Of a stretch of DNA of 64,000 nt, positions 43,375-52,185 are shown one piece after another. Made by a program: the position numbers and the translations under genes. The stretch covers positions 1 to 64,000 of the forward strand of contig CAWBKF010000004.1 of the NCBI GenBank assembly GCA_963789275.1. Reading direction: 5' to 3'. Under the pieces are notes generated by a model that was not told where the DNA came from, ran no database searches, and worked only from the letters and a program-made list of their open reading frames with translations. This stretch comes from DAHUYF01 sp963789275. GTDB lineage: Bacteria > Pseudomonadota > Alphaproteobacteria > ATCC43930 > CGMCC-115725. Numbering within the stretch: position 1 is the first letter of the stretch; every line of letters starts with the position of its first letter.

Positions 43375-44850
43375 CTACGCCGCGCTCTCGACCTCGCGCG
43401 GCAGCAGGCGCTCGAGCGACAGCGACACAGTGACGGTGGTGCCAAGGCCAGGCTGGCTGTCGATGCGCAGCGTACCGCCGTGGAGCTCGACCATCGCCTT
43501 GGTCAAGGGCAGGCCCAGTCCGGTACCGGGATAGCGCCGCGCCAGGCGGCTGTCGACCTGGCCGAACGGGCTGAGCGCCTTGGCGAGATCGGCGGCGGCG
43601 ATGCCGATGCCGGTATCGACGACACTGAGGTGGAAGCCGGCGGCGTCGGCCTGCGCGCGCAGCACGACCTTGCCGCCGGCAGGGGTGAATTTCACCGCGT
43701 TCGACAGCAGGTTCAGCAGGATCTGCTTCAGGCGGCGATCATCGGCGCGCAGCGCCGGCAGCGCCGCGGGCAGTTCGGCGTCGAGCCCGACCTGGGCGGC
43801 CTCGGCGCGCGGCCGCATCAGCCGCAGGCAAGATGCAACCATCGCGGCGACATCGACCGGCTCCTCATGGAGCTCGAGCTTGCCATATTCCACCTTCGAG
43901 AGATCGAGCACGTCGTTGATGAGCTCGAGCAGATGCTGGCCGCTGTCGCGGATGTCGACGGCGTAGCCGACATAGCGTGGATTGCCCAGCGGGCCGAATT
44001 TCTGCGACGCGAGCAGATCGGCGAAGCCGATGATCGCGTTGAGCGGCGTGCGCAGCTCATGGCTGGTATTGGCGAGGAACTCGGATTTCGAACGGCTGGC
44101 GGTCTCGGCTTCCTCCTTGGCGTGCCGCAGCTCGTGATAGGCGGCCTTGCGCTCGCGCAGCTGGCGGAAACTGTTCAGCGCGACGGCGAGGCCGATGCCG
44201 GTAAGCGAGAGGAAGATCACCAGCGCGAGCCCGCTGCTCTGGCGCAGATCGCGGCGCAGGAAGGCGTCGGCAGGGACGTCGATGGAGAAGGCGCCCATGA
44301 GCTCGTCGACATGCCAGCGCGGCTTCTCGGGCTGCAGCCGGTTGTGGCAATCGACGCAGCTCTGCTGCGTTGCGACCGAGGGATAGATGGTGCGGAACAC
44401 CCGCGCTTCGCCGAGGCTGAGGACGCGCGAGACCGGCTTCGGATCCCGCTCGCGGGCAAGCCCCTCGATGACCGCCGCCATATCGCCATCGGCAGGCGGC
44501 GTCGCAATGGCGCGATCGACACGGCCGACCCAGCGGATGCGCAGGGTCTCGTCGGCGCCGCGCAGACGGTTGAAGAGCTCTATGGAATGTGCGCGGAAGG
44601 TGGCGGGCACCGGCGCGTCGGGGCGTGCGAAGCTAACGCGCAGCTCGGAATAGTTGGTGACGAAGGCGTCGACGAGCTGCAGCGCCGTCGCCTGCTCGTC
44701 GCCCTTGTCGGCGGTATAGGCGCGCAGGCTCATGACATAGACGATATAGCCGAGCCCAGCCGCGAAGGCCGCCGCGAAGACGGTGAAATAGAGGAAGCTC
44801 AGTCCCGGTTTCGAGGAGAAAAAGCCCTTGATGTCGAAGCCAAAGATCAT
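43375..44850 (-). CDS. Membrane histidine kinase with heme-type DUF3365 (Tll0287-like) sensor
   Basis: 491 residues. A first membrane helix (FLYFTVFAAAFAAGLGYIVY) and a second near residue 210 flank a periplasmic domain of about 165 residues. That domain has the DUF3365 pattern and one c-type heme motif (QSCVDCHN). The transmitter follows: H-box FLANTSHELRTPLN, N-box LLNLLSNAVKF, G1 VVDTGIGI and G2 GTGLGLPL. It should sense redox state or a gas through the heme. No response regulator is adjacent. Confidence 0.9.
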   Translation of the reverse strand: MIFGFDIKGFFSSKPGLSFLYFTVFAAAFAAGLGYIVYVMSLRAYTADKGDEQATALQLVDAFVTNYSELRVSFARPDAPVPATFRAHSIELFNRLRGADETLRIRWVGRVDRAIATPPADGDMAAVIEGLARERDPKPVSRVLSLGEARVFRTIYPSVATQQSCVDCHNRLQPEKPRWHVDELMGAFSIDVPADAFLRRDLRQSSGLALVIFLSLTGIGLAVALNSFRQLRERKAAYHELRHAKEEAETASRSKSEFLANTSHELRTPLNAIIGFADLLASQKFGPLGNPRYVGYAVDIRDSGQHLLELINDVLDLSKVEYGKLELHEEPVDVAAMVASCLRLMRPRAEAAQVGLDAELPAALPALRADDRRLKQILLNLLSNAVKFTPAGGKVVLRAQADAAGFHLSVVDTGIGIAAADLAKALSPFGQVDSRLARRYPGTGLGLPLTKAMVELHGGTLRIDSQPGLGTTVTVSLSLERLLPREVESAA

Positions 44851-45320
44851 CGCCCGTCCGCGCGAGGCCGTACGGGCGGGAAGATTAAGGCGAGAGCACT
44901 AACGAGTGATGAAACGGGGCCGTCGGCTGGCGGCACCGCGTGCGCCCCGTCTGGTTGCACTTTGGTTAAGAATTTATGTCAGCCCGACGCAGCCGGAAGC
45001 GCTCCCCATTGCACCAACGGTCTTTCCGGCTCGCTCCTGCGCCGCCGAAATCGGCGCGGGCGGCGCAAGCCCCGGCGCTTTTCGGCGGGGCTTCGTCATT
45101 CGAGACCCCGACGACGCTTTGCCGGCCGGCGGCTTTGCTCAAAGTGATAAAAATATCACTTTCCGGCCGCCACCGCCTCCGAGCATTCTTTAACTTCGAT
45201 CAACAGTGCATTCGTACTTTGCCCGCTTACGCGCGGGCGATGCGGTCCTCATCTGCAGGGCGAGGATAGAAGCGGCCGTCATTCAGGCCGCCGGCCTCAT
45301 CCCAGCAAGGAGATTTTGTC
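44851..45320. promoter_or_regulatory. Divergent control region of the heme-sensor kinase and a small exported protein
   Basis: 470 bases without a gene. It contains the palindromic operator at 45141-45162 and a GCCCGC-N6-GCGGGC hairpin near 45219-45236. A CAAGGAGA ribosome site serves the gene at 45321. Short ORFs overlapping the operator lack coding character. Confidence 0.5.
45141..45162. promoter_or_regulatory. Palindromic operator AAAGTGATA-N4-TATCACTTT
   Basis: A perfect 9-bp inverted repeat with an AAAA spacer, 159 bases before the ATG of the small exported protein and 290 bases before the kinase gene. The core GTGATA-N4-TATCAC is the same as at 34648-34663. It does not fit CRP (N6) or FNR (N4 between TTGAT/ATCAA) spacing. 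Confidence 0.65.
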
Positions 45321-45641
45321 ATGTCGACCCAGATTCGCTTCACTGGCCTCGCGCGTGCGGCCGTGCTGTCCCTGGCGCTCGCGGTGCCCGCCGCCTCGGC
45401 GGCTCTCGCCCAGGACACGGCCCAGGCGCCTGCCGGCGGTTGGTACGCCAACATCAACAACCCGCATCCCGAACTGCAGGGCTTTCCGAAGATCGCGCGG
45501 GCCGACAACCGGGTCTATGCCAATGTGCAGAGCCCGCATCCCGAGCTGACGCCGGGCATCGGCGTCCTCGCCACCAACGGCAGCGGCGCGCCGTTGCAGG
45601 CGCAGACGAGCGGCGCGGGACAGCTGAGCCAGTCGAAGTAA
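45321..45641 (+). CDS. Small secreted protein with internal PHPEL repeat
   Basis: 106 residues; a Sec signal (RAAVLSLALAVPAASAALAQ) is followed by two related units, WYANINNPHPELQGFPKI and VYANVQSPHPELTPGIGV. The rest is polar. No family is recognised. An AAGGAGATTTTG site precedes the ATG. Confidence 0.65.
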   Translation: MSTQIRFTGLARAAVLSLALAVPAASAALAQDTAQAPAGGWYANINNPHPELQGFPKIARADNRVYANVQSPHPELTPGIGVLATNGSGAPLQAQTSGAGQLSQSK

Positions 45642-45702
45642 GCGGGATCAGCTCCGAAGACGGGCCGCGGCGCGACAGCGCCGCGGCCCGCCAGACCGGC
45701 TC

Positions 45703-47972
45703 CTAGCCCGCGAGGCGGAAATAGAGCAGCGGCAGCTTCTCCGGGAGGCGCTCGATGCGATCGAGCTGCAGCACGTTGCGGCGACCGAAAATGCGCGTGA
45801 GATAGGCGTCGCCGCCGGCATCGAGCGCGACGCAGAAGACGTCGACGCCGCGATGCCGCAGCGACAACACGGCGCGGCGCGCATCCTCGACAAGGTAGCG
45901 GCGGTCGGCGATGTCGATATCCGACGGCTCGCCGTCGGATATCATCAGCAACAGGCGGCGGTAGGTGAGTCGCGTCGCGAGCTCGCGGCCGGCGTGGCGC
46001 AGCGCCGCGCCCATGCGCGTCGAGAAGCGGCCGGAGAGCCCGGCGAGCCGGCGCTTTTCCGCTTCGCCATAGGGCGCGTCGAACTCTTTCAAGCGGTAGT
46101 AATGCACATCGGCGCGGGTGTCGGAGCAGAAGGCGTGGATGGCGAAGGGATCGCCGAGCCCGTCCATAGCATGCGCGAGCAGCGCCGCGGCGTCGCGCTC
46201 GAGCTCCAGCACGCTGCGCCCGGCGCCGCGCAGGACGTCATTGGTCGAGTGCGAGGCGTCGAGCAGCAGCAGCACCGAGAGATCGCGCCAGCGCCGCTCG
46301 AGCCGCGCATAGACCTTGGGGCTCGGCGCGACACCAAGACGTCGGTCAATGGCGGCGCCGATCGCCGCTTCGAGATCGAGCCGGTCGCCTTCGCTCTGGC
46401 GGCGCAAGCGCTGCGGCCGGCTGAGCTTGGCGGCGCGGATCAGCGCTGCGATACGGCGGACTTGCTCGGGATAGCGCTCGAGAATGGCATCGATGCGCCG
46501 CGCGCTCGCCTCCGCGGGCGGGTATTCGAGGATGGTGGTCCAGTCGGCGCGCTCGCTGCCGATGAGGAAATCCCATTCGGGATACCGCGCTACCGGCAGG
46601 CCGATCTCGGCGCAGCGGCGACCGGGCTGGCGCGGTTAGCCGCCTCGGCCTCTTCCGCCTCGCGCTCGCGCTCCGCCGGCGCGTCTTCGGCGGTATCGAA
46701 GCGCACGGCGTCCACCGCCGCCTCGGCCTCGTCGGGCGTGGCGGAGGCGGGGAAATCCCAAAGCCCCTGATTGTCGTCGCGATAGAGCGGTTCGACGGCA
46801 TAGGTGCGGGCGTTGAACTGGGCGCGCATCTGGCCGAGATCATTGCCGAGGAGCCCGCCCAGCGCGCGGCTCAGCGCCGGATCCTGCCAGCGCGCCGGGT
46901 CGGCGAAGAACAGCTCGCGCCCCTTGCGCACCCAGAAATGATCATCAGCATAGGCGGGATCGAGCAGCGCGCGCGCAAGCCGCGCCATCAGCGCCGGCGC
47001 GGTCGCGGCGCCGGCGGGCGACGCGGTATGGAAGGGCTGCCACAGGCGGCGCAGGCCGGGATAGAGTGCCAGCGCCAGCTGCTCGACGCGCGCATCCTCG
47101 ATCAGCGAGATCAGCGCCACCTGCACCGGCTTCAGGCTGCGCGGCGGGAACTTCTCCGGGGTGAAGCGAAAATGGGCGAGGATATGCGCCAGCGCAGCGC
47201 GGTAGAGCTCCTTGGCGGGGCCGCCGGCGACGCCGCGGTAGCTCTCCGGCAGGCGGATGATGCCGTGATCGAAGCTGGCGCGGCGCGGCGTATCGAGCCC
47301 GGCAGGCGCCACGATGCGCAGCGGCGGCGCCACGCGGAAGAGCGCCCTGACATAGGCGGTAAGCTCGCGCTCGACGGCGCTGAAGGGTAGGTCGTCGCCC
47401 TGCGCCAGCGAGCGAAGCGCGGCGGGATCGAGAAGCGCGAAGAATTTGAGCCGGCGCTCGGCATCGTTCTCGGCGGTACGGATGCCGCCCAGCGCCCAGG
47501 ATTCAAACGAGCGCAGATCGAGCGCGGCGAGCACGCGCTCGCTGCGCTCGAGCAGCAGCGTGACCGATTCCGGCGCGCGCTCGGCGACGCGGTGGAGGAT
47601 GCGCAGCCATTCGGCAAACTGGCCGGGCGCCGTCAACCGCCGGGCGGCGACAGGGGCGGCGACCAGCAACGCCAGCGCGGCGCCGGGCCCGGCACGCGCC
47701 GCGAGCACCGGCGCGGCCTCGGCAAGCGCCAGCGCGGCGTCGGCGCCGGCGGCGGATGCTACCGAGGGCGAGTTGCGGATATAGGCGAGCGCGACGCTGG
47801 TGCCGAGGCCGGCGGCCAGCGCGCGGCAGGCGGCGAGCCAGTCGGGCAAGCGCGGCGCGGGCAGGCTCGCCTGCGCCTGGCGCCAGACCAGCTCCAGCGT
47901 GCCGGCGAGCTCGGGCTGGTTGGCGAGCGCGTCGGCGGGGAGGCGCGGACGCGGCGACCGGCCTGCGGCCAT
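45703..47972 (-). CDS. VWA-domain protein, NorD/CbbO-like, with one frameshift
   Basis: The span is about 756 codons and is not a multiple of three. Residues 1-450 are the helical N-terminal region of the NorD/CbbO family (LPDWLAACRALAAGLGTSVA; PAKELYRAALAHILAHFRFT; LISLIEDARVEQLALALYPG). The frame breaks near 46610, where C-A-E-I-G-L-P-V continues one frame over. The C-terminal part is a von Willebrand A domain with MIDAS DASHS (LLLLDASHSTNDVLRG) and LLMISDGEPSD. Such proteins work with a MoxR/CbbQ ATPase to insert metals or remodel enzymes. It sits downstream of amiE and its ATPase, not beside nor or cbb genes. Confidence 0.82.
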
Positions 47973-47977
47973 CGCGC

Positions 47978-48775
47978 TCAGACCGAGGCGGCGATCGCCG
48001 CCGTCAGCGCGCCGCGAATATCCTCGTCATCAGTGATCGGCAACACCAGCGCCACCTGGCAGGCGGCCTCCAGCGCGATGCCGCCGGCGATGAGACGGCC
48101 CGCCTGGATCAGCATGCGCGTCGACGCGCCCTCGTCGAGGCCATGGCCGCGCAGATTGCGCGAGCGCTGGCCGATGGCGACCAGCGTATCGGCGAGCGCG
48201 CGGTCGATAGCCGCCTCGTGCGCCACGATCTCCGCCTCGATCGGCGCCGGCGGATAGGTGAAATCGATGGCGCCGAAGCGCTGCTTGGTCGATTCCTTGA
48301 GGTCCTTGAGCACGCTCTGATAGCCGGGGTTGTAGGAGATGACGAGCTGGAAATCGGCATGCGCGCGGACCAGCTCGCCCTTCTTCTCCAGCGGCAGGAT
48401 GCGGCGATCGTCGGTCAGCGGATGGATGACGACGGTGGTGTCCTGGCGCGCCTCGACGATCTCGTCGAGATAGCAGATGGCGCCGTGGCGCACGGCGATG
48501 GTCAGCGGCCCGTCATGCCAGACGGTGCCGGCGGCGTCGAGCAGGAAGCGGCCGACGAGGTCGGAGGCGGTCATGTCCTCGTGGCAGGCCACCGTGACCA
48601 GCGGCTTGCCGAGCCGCCAGGCCATGGCCTCGACGAAGCGCGTCTTGCCGCAGCCGGTGGGACCCTTGAGCATGATCGGCATGCGGCTGGCATAAGCCGC
48701 GGCGAAGAGGCGCGGCTCGTCGCCGATGGCGCGATAGTAGGGCTCCTCGCCGATGCGGTAGTCGCTGAGATCCAT
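47978..48775 (-). CDS. MoxR-class AAA+ ATPase (CbbQ/NorQ/NirQ family)
   Basis: 265 residues from ATG 48775. Walker A is LKGPTGCGKTRFVE, Walker B ICYLDEIVEA, and the CbbQ-specific ACHEDMTASDLVGRF follows the Walker A strand. The C-terminal CbbQ extension is present (RGHGLDEGASTRMLIQAGRL). It starts about 200 bases after amiE and is followed 5 bases later by the VWA partner gene. CbbQO and NorQD pairs activate Rubisco or mature NO reductase, and neither enzyme is encoded here. The closest substrate candidate is the amidase (inference). Confidence 0.9.
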   Translation of the reverse strand: MDLSDYRIGEEPYYRAIGDEPRLFAAAYASRMPIMLKGPTGCGKTRFVEAMAWRLGKPLVTVACHEDMTASDLVGRFLLDAAGTVWHDGPLTIAVRHGAICYLDEIVEARQDTTVVIHPLTDDRRILPLEKKGELVRAHADFQLVISYNPGYQSVLKDLKESTKQRFGAIDFTYPPAPIEAEIVAHEAAIDRALADTLVAIGQRSRNLRGHGLDEGASTRMLIQAGRLIAGGIALEAACQVALVLPITDDEDIRGALTAAIAASV

Positions 48776-48908
48776 GCCGCTTTCGCCTTGCCCGCTGTCT
48801 CGCCGGAGACCCTCCGCAACCTGCAAGCGGCTTTCGCGATTGCTGCGCAATCGCTGGCGCCGCCACGGACGAACTCGCTTCGCGAGTTCGCCTAGACCTC
48901 ATCCTAAA

Positions 48909-48938
48909 TCCTTCTCCGCCCTAAAGGGCGGAGAAGGA
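48909..48938. repeat. Intergenic palindromic repeat, copy 2
   Basis: A perfect 13-bp inverted repeat (TCCTTCTCCGCCC / GGGCGGAGAAGGA) with a TAAA loop, preceded on the plus strand by CCTCATCC. It lies between amiE and the AAA+ gene. It could act as a weak terminator or mRNA stabiliser between amiE and the genes that follow. Confidence 0.7.
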
Positions 48939-48973
48939 CTTGCTGCCAGGGAACGCCGCCGACAGCCGGCCTG

Positions 48974-50014
48974 TCAACGATGGGCCGCGGTCTTCTGGTT
49001 GGGGATGCCGTCGATCGGGCATTCCTCGGTGCCGACCGTGGCGCGGGTCAGCGCCTCGACCATGGTGCGCGTGCCCTCGGGATCGGTGATCCATTTCTTG
49101 TAGAAGTCATAGGGGCAGATCGCTTCGCCGCGGGCGTCCTCGCGCGAGTTGATCTTGCCGGTATAGCCGCGGTGCAGCAGCTTGAAGAGGTGATTCTCCG
49201 ACTGCATGTTGCGGCGCGCGTCGCGGATCAGCGATTTCGACAGGGCTGCATATTGGATGCCCATATCCTCCTCGCCGCACTCGCCGAGCGTGCGGCCATC
49301 GAATCCCACAATCGCGGAATGGCCGAAATAGGAATAGACGCCGTCGAAGCCGGAGGCATTGGCCACCGCGACATAGACGTTGTTGGCCCAGGCCATCGCC
49401 TTGGCCATCATCACCTGCTGGTCCTTGGCCGGATACATATAGCCCTGGCAGCGGACGATGAGCTCGGCGCCTTTCATCGCGCAGTCGCGCCAGATCTCGG
49501 GATAATTGCCGTCATCGCAGATGATCAGGCTGATCTTGAGCCCTTTGGGACCCTCGGAGACATAAGTGCAATTACCGGGATACCAGCCCTCGATCGGGAC
49601 CCAGGGCATGATCTTGCGGTATTTCTGCACGATCTCGCCCTTGTCGTTCATCAGGATCAGCGTGTTGTAAGGCGCTTTCTTGGGATGCTCCTCGTGGCGC
49701 TCGCCGGTAAGCGAGAACACGCCCCAGACCTTGGCCTTGCGGCAGGCGGCGGCGAAGATCTCGGTCTCGTCGCCGGGCACGCTGGCGGCGGTGTCGTACA
49801 TCTCCTTGGCGTCGTACATGATGCCGTGAGTGCTGTATTCCGGGAAGATCACGAGATCCATGCCCGGCAGGCCGATCTTCATGCCGAGCACCATCTCGGC
49901 GATCTTGCTGGCATTGTCCAGCACCTCGGCCTTGGTGTGGAGCCGCGGCATCTTGTAGTTGACGACGGCGACGCCGATGGTGTCGTTGCTGCTGCTGATA
50001 TCACCGTGAAGCAT
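48974..50014 (-). CDS. amiE: Aliphatic amidase AmiE (nitrilase superfamily)
   Basis: 346 residues, exactly the length of classical AmiE. The catalytic triad is in register: Glu59 (VIFPEY), Lys134 (KYRKIMPW) and Cys166 (LIICDDGN). It hydrolyses short aliphatic amides such as acetamide and propionamide to ammonium and the acid, in the cytoplasm as a hexamer. The ATG at 50014 follows an AAAGGAGA site. Transcription must pass the leader terminator at 50079-50119, which is the probable control point. It stands downstream of amiC and amiR, the reverse of the Pseudomonas order where amiE leads. Confidence 0.96.
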   Translation of the reverse strand: MLHGDISSSNDTIGVAVVNYKMPRLHTKAEVLDNASKIAEMVLGMKIGLPGMDLVIFPEYSTHGIMYDAKEMYDTAASVPGDETEIFAAACRKAKVWGVFSLTGERHEEHPKKAPYNTLILMNDKGEIVQKYRKIMPWVPIEGWYPGNCTYVSEGPKGLKISLIICDDGNYPEIWRDCAMKGAELIVRCQGYMYPAKDQQVMMAKAMAWANNVYVAVANASGFDGVYSYFGHSAIVGFDGRTLGECGEEDMGIQYAALSKSLIRDARRNMQSENHLFKLLHRGYTGKINSREDARGEAICPYDFYKKWITDPEGTRTMVEALTRATVGTEECPIDGIPNQKTAAHR

Positions 50015-50078
50015 GTCGATCTCCTTTGCTCGGTAGGAGGCGCGGGAGGGCGCTGCGTCATCCGCGCGCGCCCGACGC

Positions 50079-50119
50079 AAAAAGCCCCGCGCGTCCACAT
50101 CAGTGGTCGTCGCGGGGGC
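50079..50119 (-). terminator. Leader (attenuator) terminator before amiE
   Basis: Read on the minus strand, the arms are GCCCCCGCG (50119-50111) and CGCGGGGC (50091-50084), 8 bp with one bulged G. The loop holds an inner CCAC-TGAT-GTGG hairpin, and a TTTTT tract follows (50083-50079). Its 5' arm overlaps the small hairpin at 50116-50129, so the two structures exclude each other. Located 65 bases before the amiE ATG, it should stop transcription unless the ANTAR protein stabilises the upstream hairpins. Confidence 0.75.
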
Positions 50120-50156
50120 ATCATCGCCCGGGAATGTCGTGCGGCGCCGTTGCCGC
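50116..50156 (-). promoter_or_regulatory. ANTAR-type dual-hairpin target in amiE leader
   Basis: On the minus-strand RNA, P1 is GCGGC-AACGGC-GCCGC (50156-50141), a 5-bp stem with a hexaloop having A at position 1 and G at position 4, as ANTAR targets require. After 11 nt comes P2, GGGC-GAUGAU-GCCC (50129-50116). P2 has G at loop position 4 but not A at position 1. P2 shares its 3' arm with the terminator stem. The leader starts right after the amiR stop codon. Confidence 0.6.
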
Positions 50157-50184
50157 GCGCCGGTCTCAAGGCGCGAGCTAGACG

Positions 50185-50799
50185 CTATCCGAGAACGTCA
50201 TGCGAGTCAACGATAGCGGCCGCCACGGCGGAGATCGAGACACGGCGATTTATCGCTTGCCGCCGCATGAAATGATAGGCCTCCTCCTCGTCGAGCTTCT
50301 TCGTCTGCATCAGGATGGTCTTCGCCCGCTCGACGCTGCGGAAGGCGCGCAGGGTCTCGTCGAGCTTGTCGATGCGCGAGCGCAGCCGCCGCTCGTAGAG
50401 GAACTGCGCGCGCGCCAGCGCCAGGCTGGTGAGCACGGTGGCGGTGGTGAAGGGTCGGTGCAGTACCGCATGCGGCGCGCAATTGCGCAGCAGCTTGAGG
50501 TCGGGCGTCTGCACCGCCGAGGTCACCGCGACCAGCGCTGCGCTCGGCTGGCCCGGGACCCAAGGCAGGCAGTGCGGCAGCTCCGGCACCAGCTCGCAGA
50601 ACAGGATGTCGGCATCCTCGGGCAATCGCGGCGGCAGCGGCCAGAGGCGGCGGACTCGGCCGCGGCTGCGCGCGAGCTCGCGCGCCAGCGCGTCGCCTTC
50701 CTCATCTCGGCGCAGCGCGGCGATGATCTCGAGCGACGCGATTTCCGCGCCGGCGCCGTGGCCGCCTGCGGTCTCCTGCGCTCTGCCGGGATCGAGCAT
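50185..50799 (-). CDS. amiR: AmiR-like ANTAR antiterminator
   Basis: 204 residues from ATG 50799, close to Pseudomonas AmiR (196). The N-terminal half is a degenerate receiver-like domain without the phospho-acceptor aspartate cluster. A coiled coil follows (LYERRLRSRIDKLDETLRAF), and the C-terminal ANTAR helices contain SVERAKTILMQTKKLDEEEA and AYHFMRRQAINRRVSISAVA. It binds paired hairpins in leader RNA and prevents termination. AmiC would hold it inactive until amide binds. It starts 8 bases after the amiC stop. Confidence 0.9.
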   Translation of the reverse strand: MLDPGRAQETAGGHGAGAEIASLEIIAALRRDEEGDALARELARSRGRVRRLWPLPPRLPEDADILFCELVPELPHCLPWVPGQPSAALVAVTSAVQTPDLKLLRNCAPHAVLHRPFTTATVLTSLALARAQFLYERRLRSRIDKLDETLRAFRSVERAKTILMQTKKLDEEEAYHFMRRQAINRRVSISAVAAAIVDSHDVLG

Positions 50800-50807
50800 G
50801 GGGTTCC

Positions 50808-52001
50808 TTATGCCGAGAGGCTGACGCGGCCGCAGCCGACGAGGTAAGGGTCGGCCCAGACCGGGGTCGCGGATTGGCGGACGATGTCGAACTGGCCGCG
50901 GCGGTTGGCGCGGCCGATGCGCGACCAGAGATGGGTGTGGCTGGTGGCGGGGCTGACCGAGACGGTGCCCTGCGGCGCCTCGAAATCGGCGCCGAGCACC
51001 GCCGGCTTGATGACGTCGGTGTCCATCGAGTTGGTCTCGGCCAGCGCCTTGGCGAAGAGATGCACCTGGAAATACGCGGCCTCGGCGCACATGTTGGTGG
51101 GCGCATCCTCGCCGTGGCGCTTCTGGTAGCGGGCGACGAAAGCGGCGTTGCGCTCGCTTGCCACCGATTGGAAATAGGACGCGGCGGTGATCTGCCCCTC
51201 GGCGACGTCGAAGCCCATGGCGCGCACTTCGGATTCGGTGGTGGTGAGGCTGGCGATCGGCATCACCTTGGGATCGAAGCCGGCATCGACATAGCTCTGA
51301 TAGAGATGGACGGTGGCGTCGCCGACCACGGTGGAGAAGATGACATTGGCGCCGGCCGCCTTGATCTGGCGCATCACCGGGCGGAAATCGGCGCGCTTGG
51401 CGCGCAGGTCGAGATAGGTCTCGCCGACCACCTCGCCGCCATGGCGGCGCAGCAGGTCGCGCATGACGCGGTTGCTCTCGCGGGGATAGACATAGTCCGA
51501 GCCGACAAAATAGAAGCGCGGCCCGTAGGTCTCGGCGAGGTAGGAGCAGAGCGCGACGCTGTTCTGGTTCGGCGCGGCACCGCCATAGATGACGTTGGGC
51601 GAGAACTCGAAACCCTCATAGAGCGTCGGATACCACAACAGCCCGTTGAGCCGCTCCACCACCGGCAACACCGCCTTGCGGCTGCTCGATGTGTAGCAGC
51701 CAAAGATGGTGGTGACGCCATCCTCGATCATCAGCCGCTTGGCCGCGAGCGCGAAGGCGCCGGTCTCGGAGCCGGGGTCGTAGACCACCGGCACCAGCTC
51801 GCGGCCGTTGACCCCGCCGCCACGGTTGATCTCGTCGATGGCGAGCAGGCTCGCCCGCAACTGCGTCTCCTCGATCACGGCCATGACGCCGGATTGCGAG
51901 AACAGCACGCCTACGCGCCACGGCTCAGAGCCGGCATCCCGGGACCCCGCCACAGCCCCCTCCCTTTGCTGGGTTCGCCGCCGCGGCCGCAGCTTTGGCA
52001 T
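50808..52001 (-). CDS. amiC: AmiC-like cytoplasmic amide sensor (negative regulator of AmiR)
   Basis: 397 residues from ATG 52001. It has the periplasmic-binding-protein fold but no export signal, as in AmiC. Close matches to AmiC motifs are WRVGVLFSQSGVMAVIEETQ, FGCYTSSSRKAVLPVVERLN, YPTLYEGFEFSPNVIYGGAA, PNQNSVALCSYLAE and GSDYVYPRESNRVMRDLLRR. It should bind acetamide-like ligands and release AmiR. A sigma-54-like promoter lies 103 bases upstream. Confidence 0.92.
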   Translation of the reverse strand: MPKLRPRRRTQQREGAVAGSRDAGSEPWRVGVLFSQSGVMAVIEETQLRASLLAIDEINRGGGVNGRELVPVVYDPGSETGAFALAAKRLMIEDGVTTIFGCYTSSSRKAVLPVVERLNGLLWYPTLYEGFEFSPNVIYGGAAPNQNSVALCSYLAETYGPRFYFVGSDYVYPRESNRVMRDLLRRHGGEVVGETYLDLRAKRADFRPVMRQIKAAGANVIFSTVVGDATVHLYQSYVDAGFDPKVMPIASLTTTESEVRAMGFDVAEGQITAASYFQSVASERNAAFVARYQKRHGEDAPTNMCAEAAYFQVHLFAKALAETNSMDTDVIKPAVLGADFEAPQGTVSVSPATSHTHLWSRIGRANRRGQFDIVRQSATPVWADPYLVGCGRVSLSA

Positions 52002-52103
52002 CACGCCAAACGCACAATGCACTATTTGATCGATGTTTCATGAACCGAGTCAATCGCGTTCACTGCCTGAGGGTAAGCCCGTCCGCGACTCACCGTCTTT
52101 CGC

Positions 52104-52119
52104 TGCACGATCCATGCCA
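52104..52119 (-). promoter_or_regulatory. Sigma-54-like promoter before amiC
   Basis: On the minus strand TGGCATGGATCGTGCA fits TGGCACG-N4-TTGCA with two mismatches and exact GG-N10-GC spacing (GG at 52118-52117, GC at 52106-52105). Transcription would begin near 52092, giving a leader of about 90 nt before amiC. It would let the regulator-amidase genes be expressed apart from the transporter under nitrogen limitation. Confidence 0.45.
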
Positions 52120-52185
52120 GCGGCGGAAGCGGCGGATTTGCGGCGCGACGGGGCAGCGGGCACGGCGCTTCTGCCTAGGGATTGC

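Noticed and set aside
45703..48775. Denitrification (nor) or Rubisco (cbb) locus
   Set aside because: Only the ATPase and VWA accessory genes are present; no norCB, nir, cbbL or cbbS genes lie in the window.
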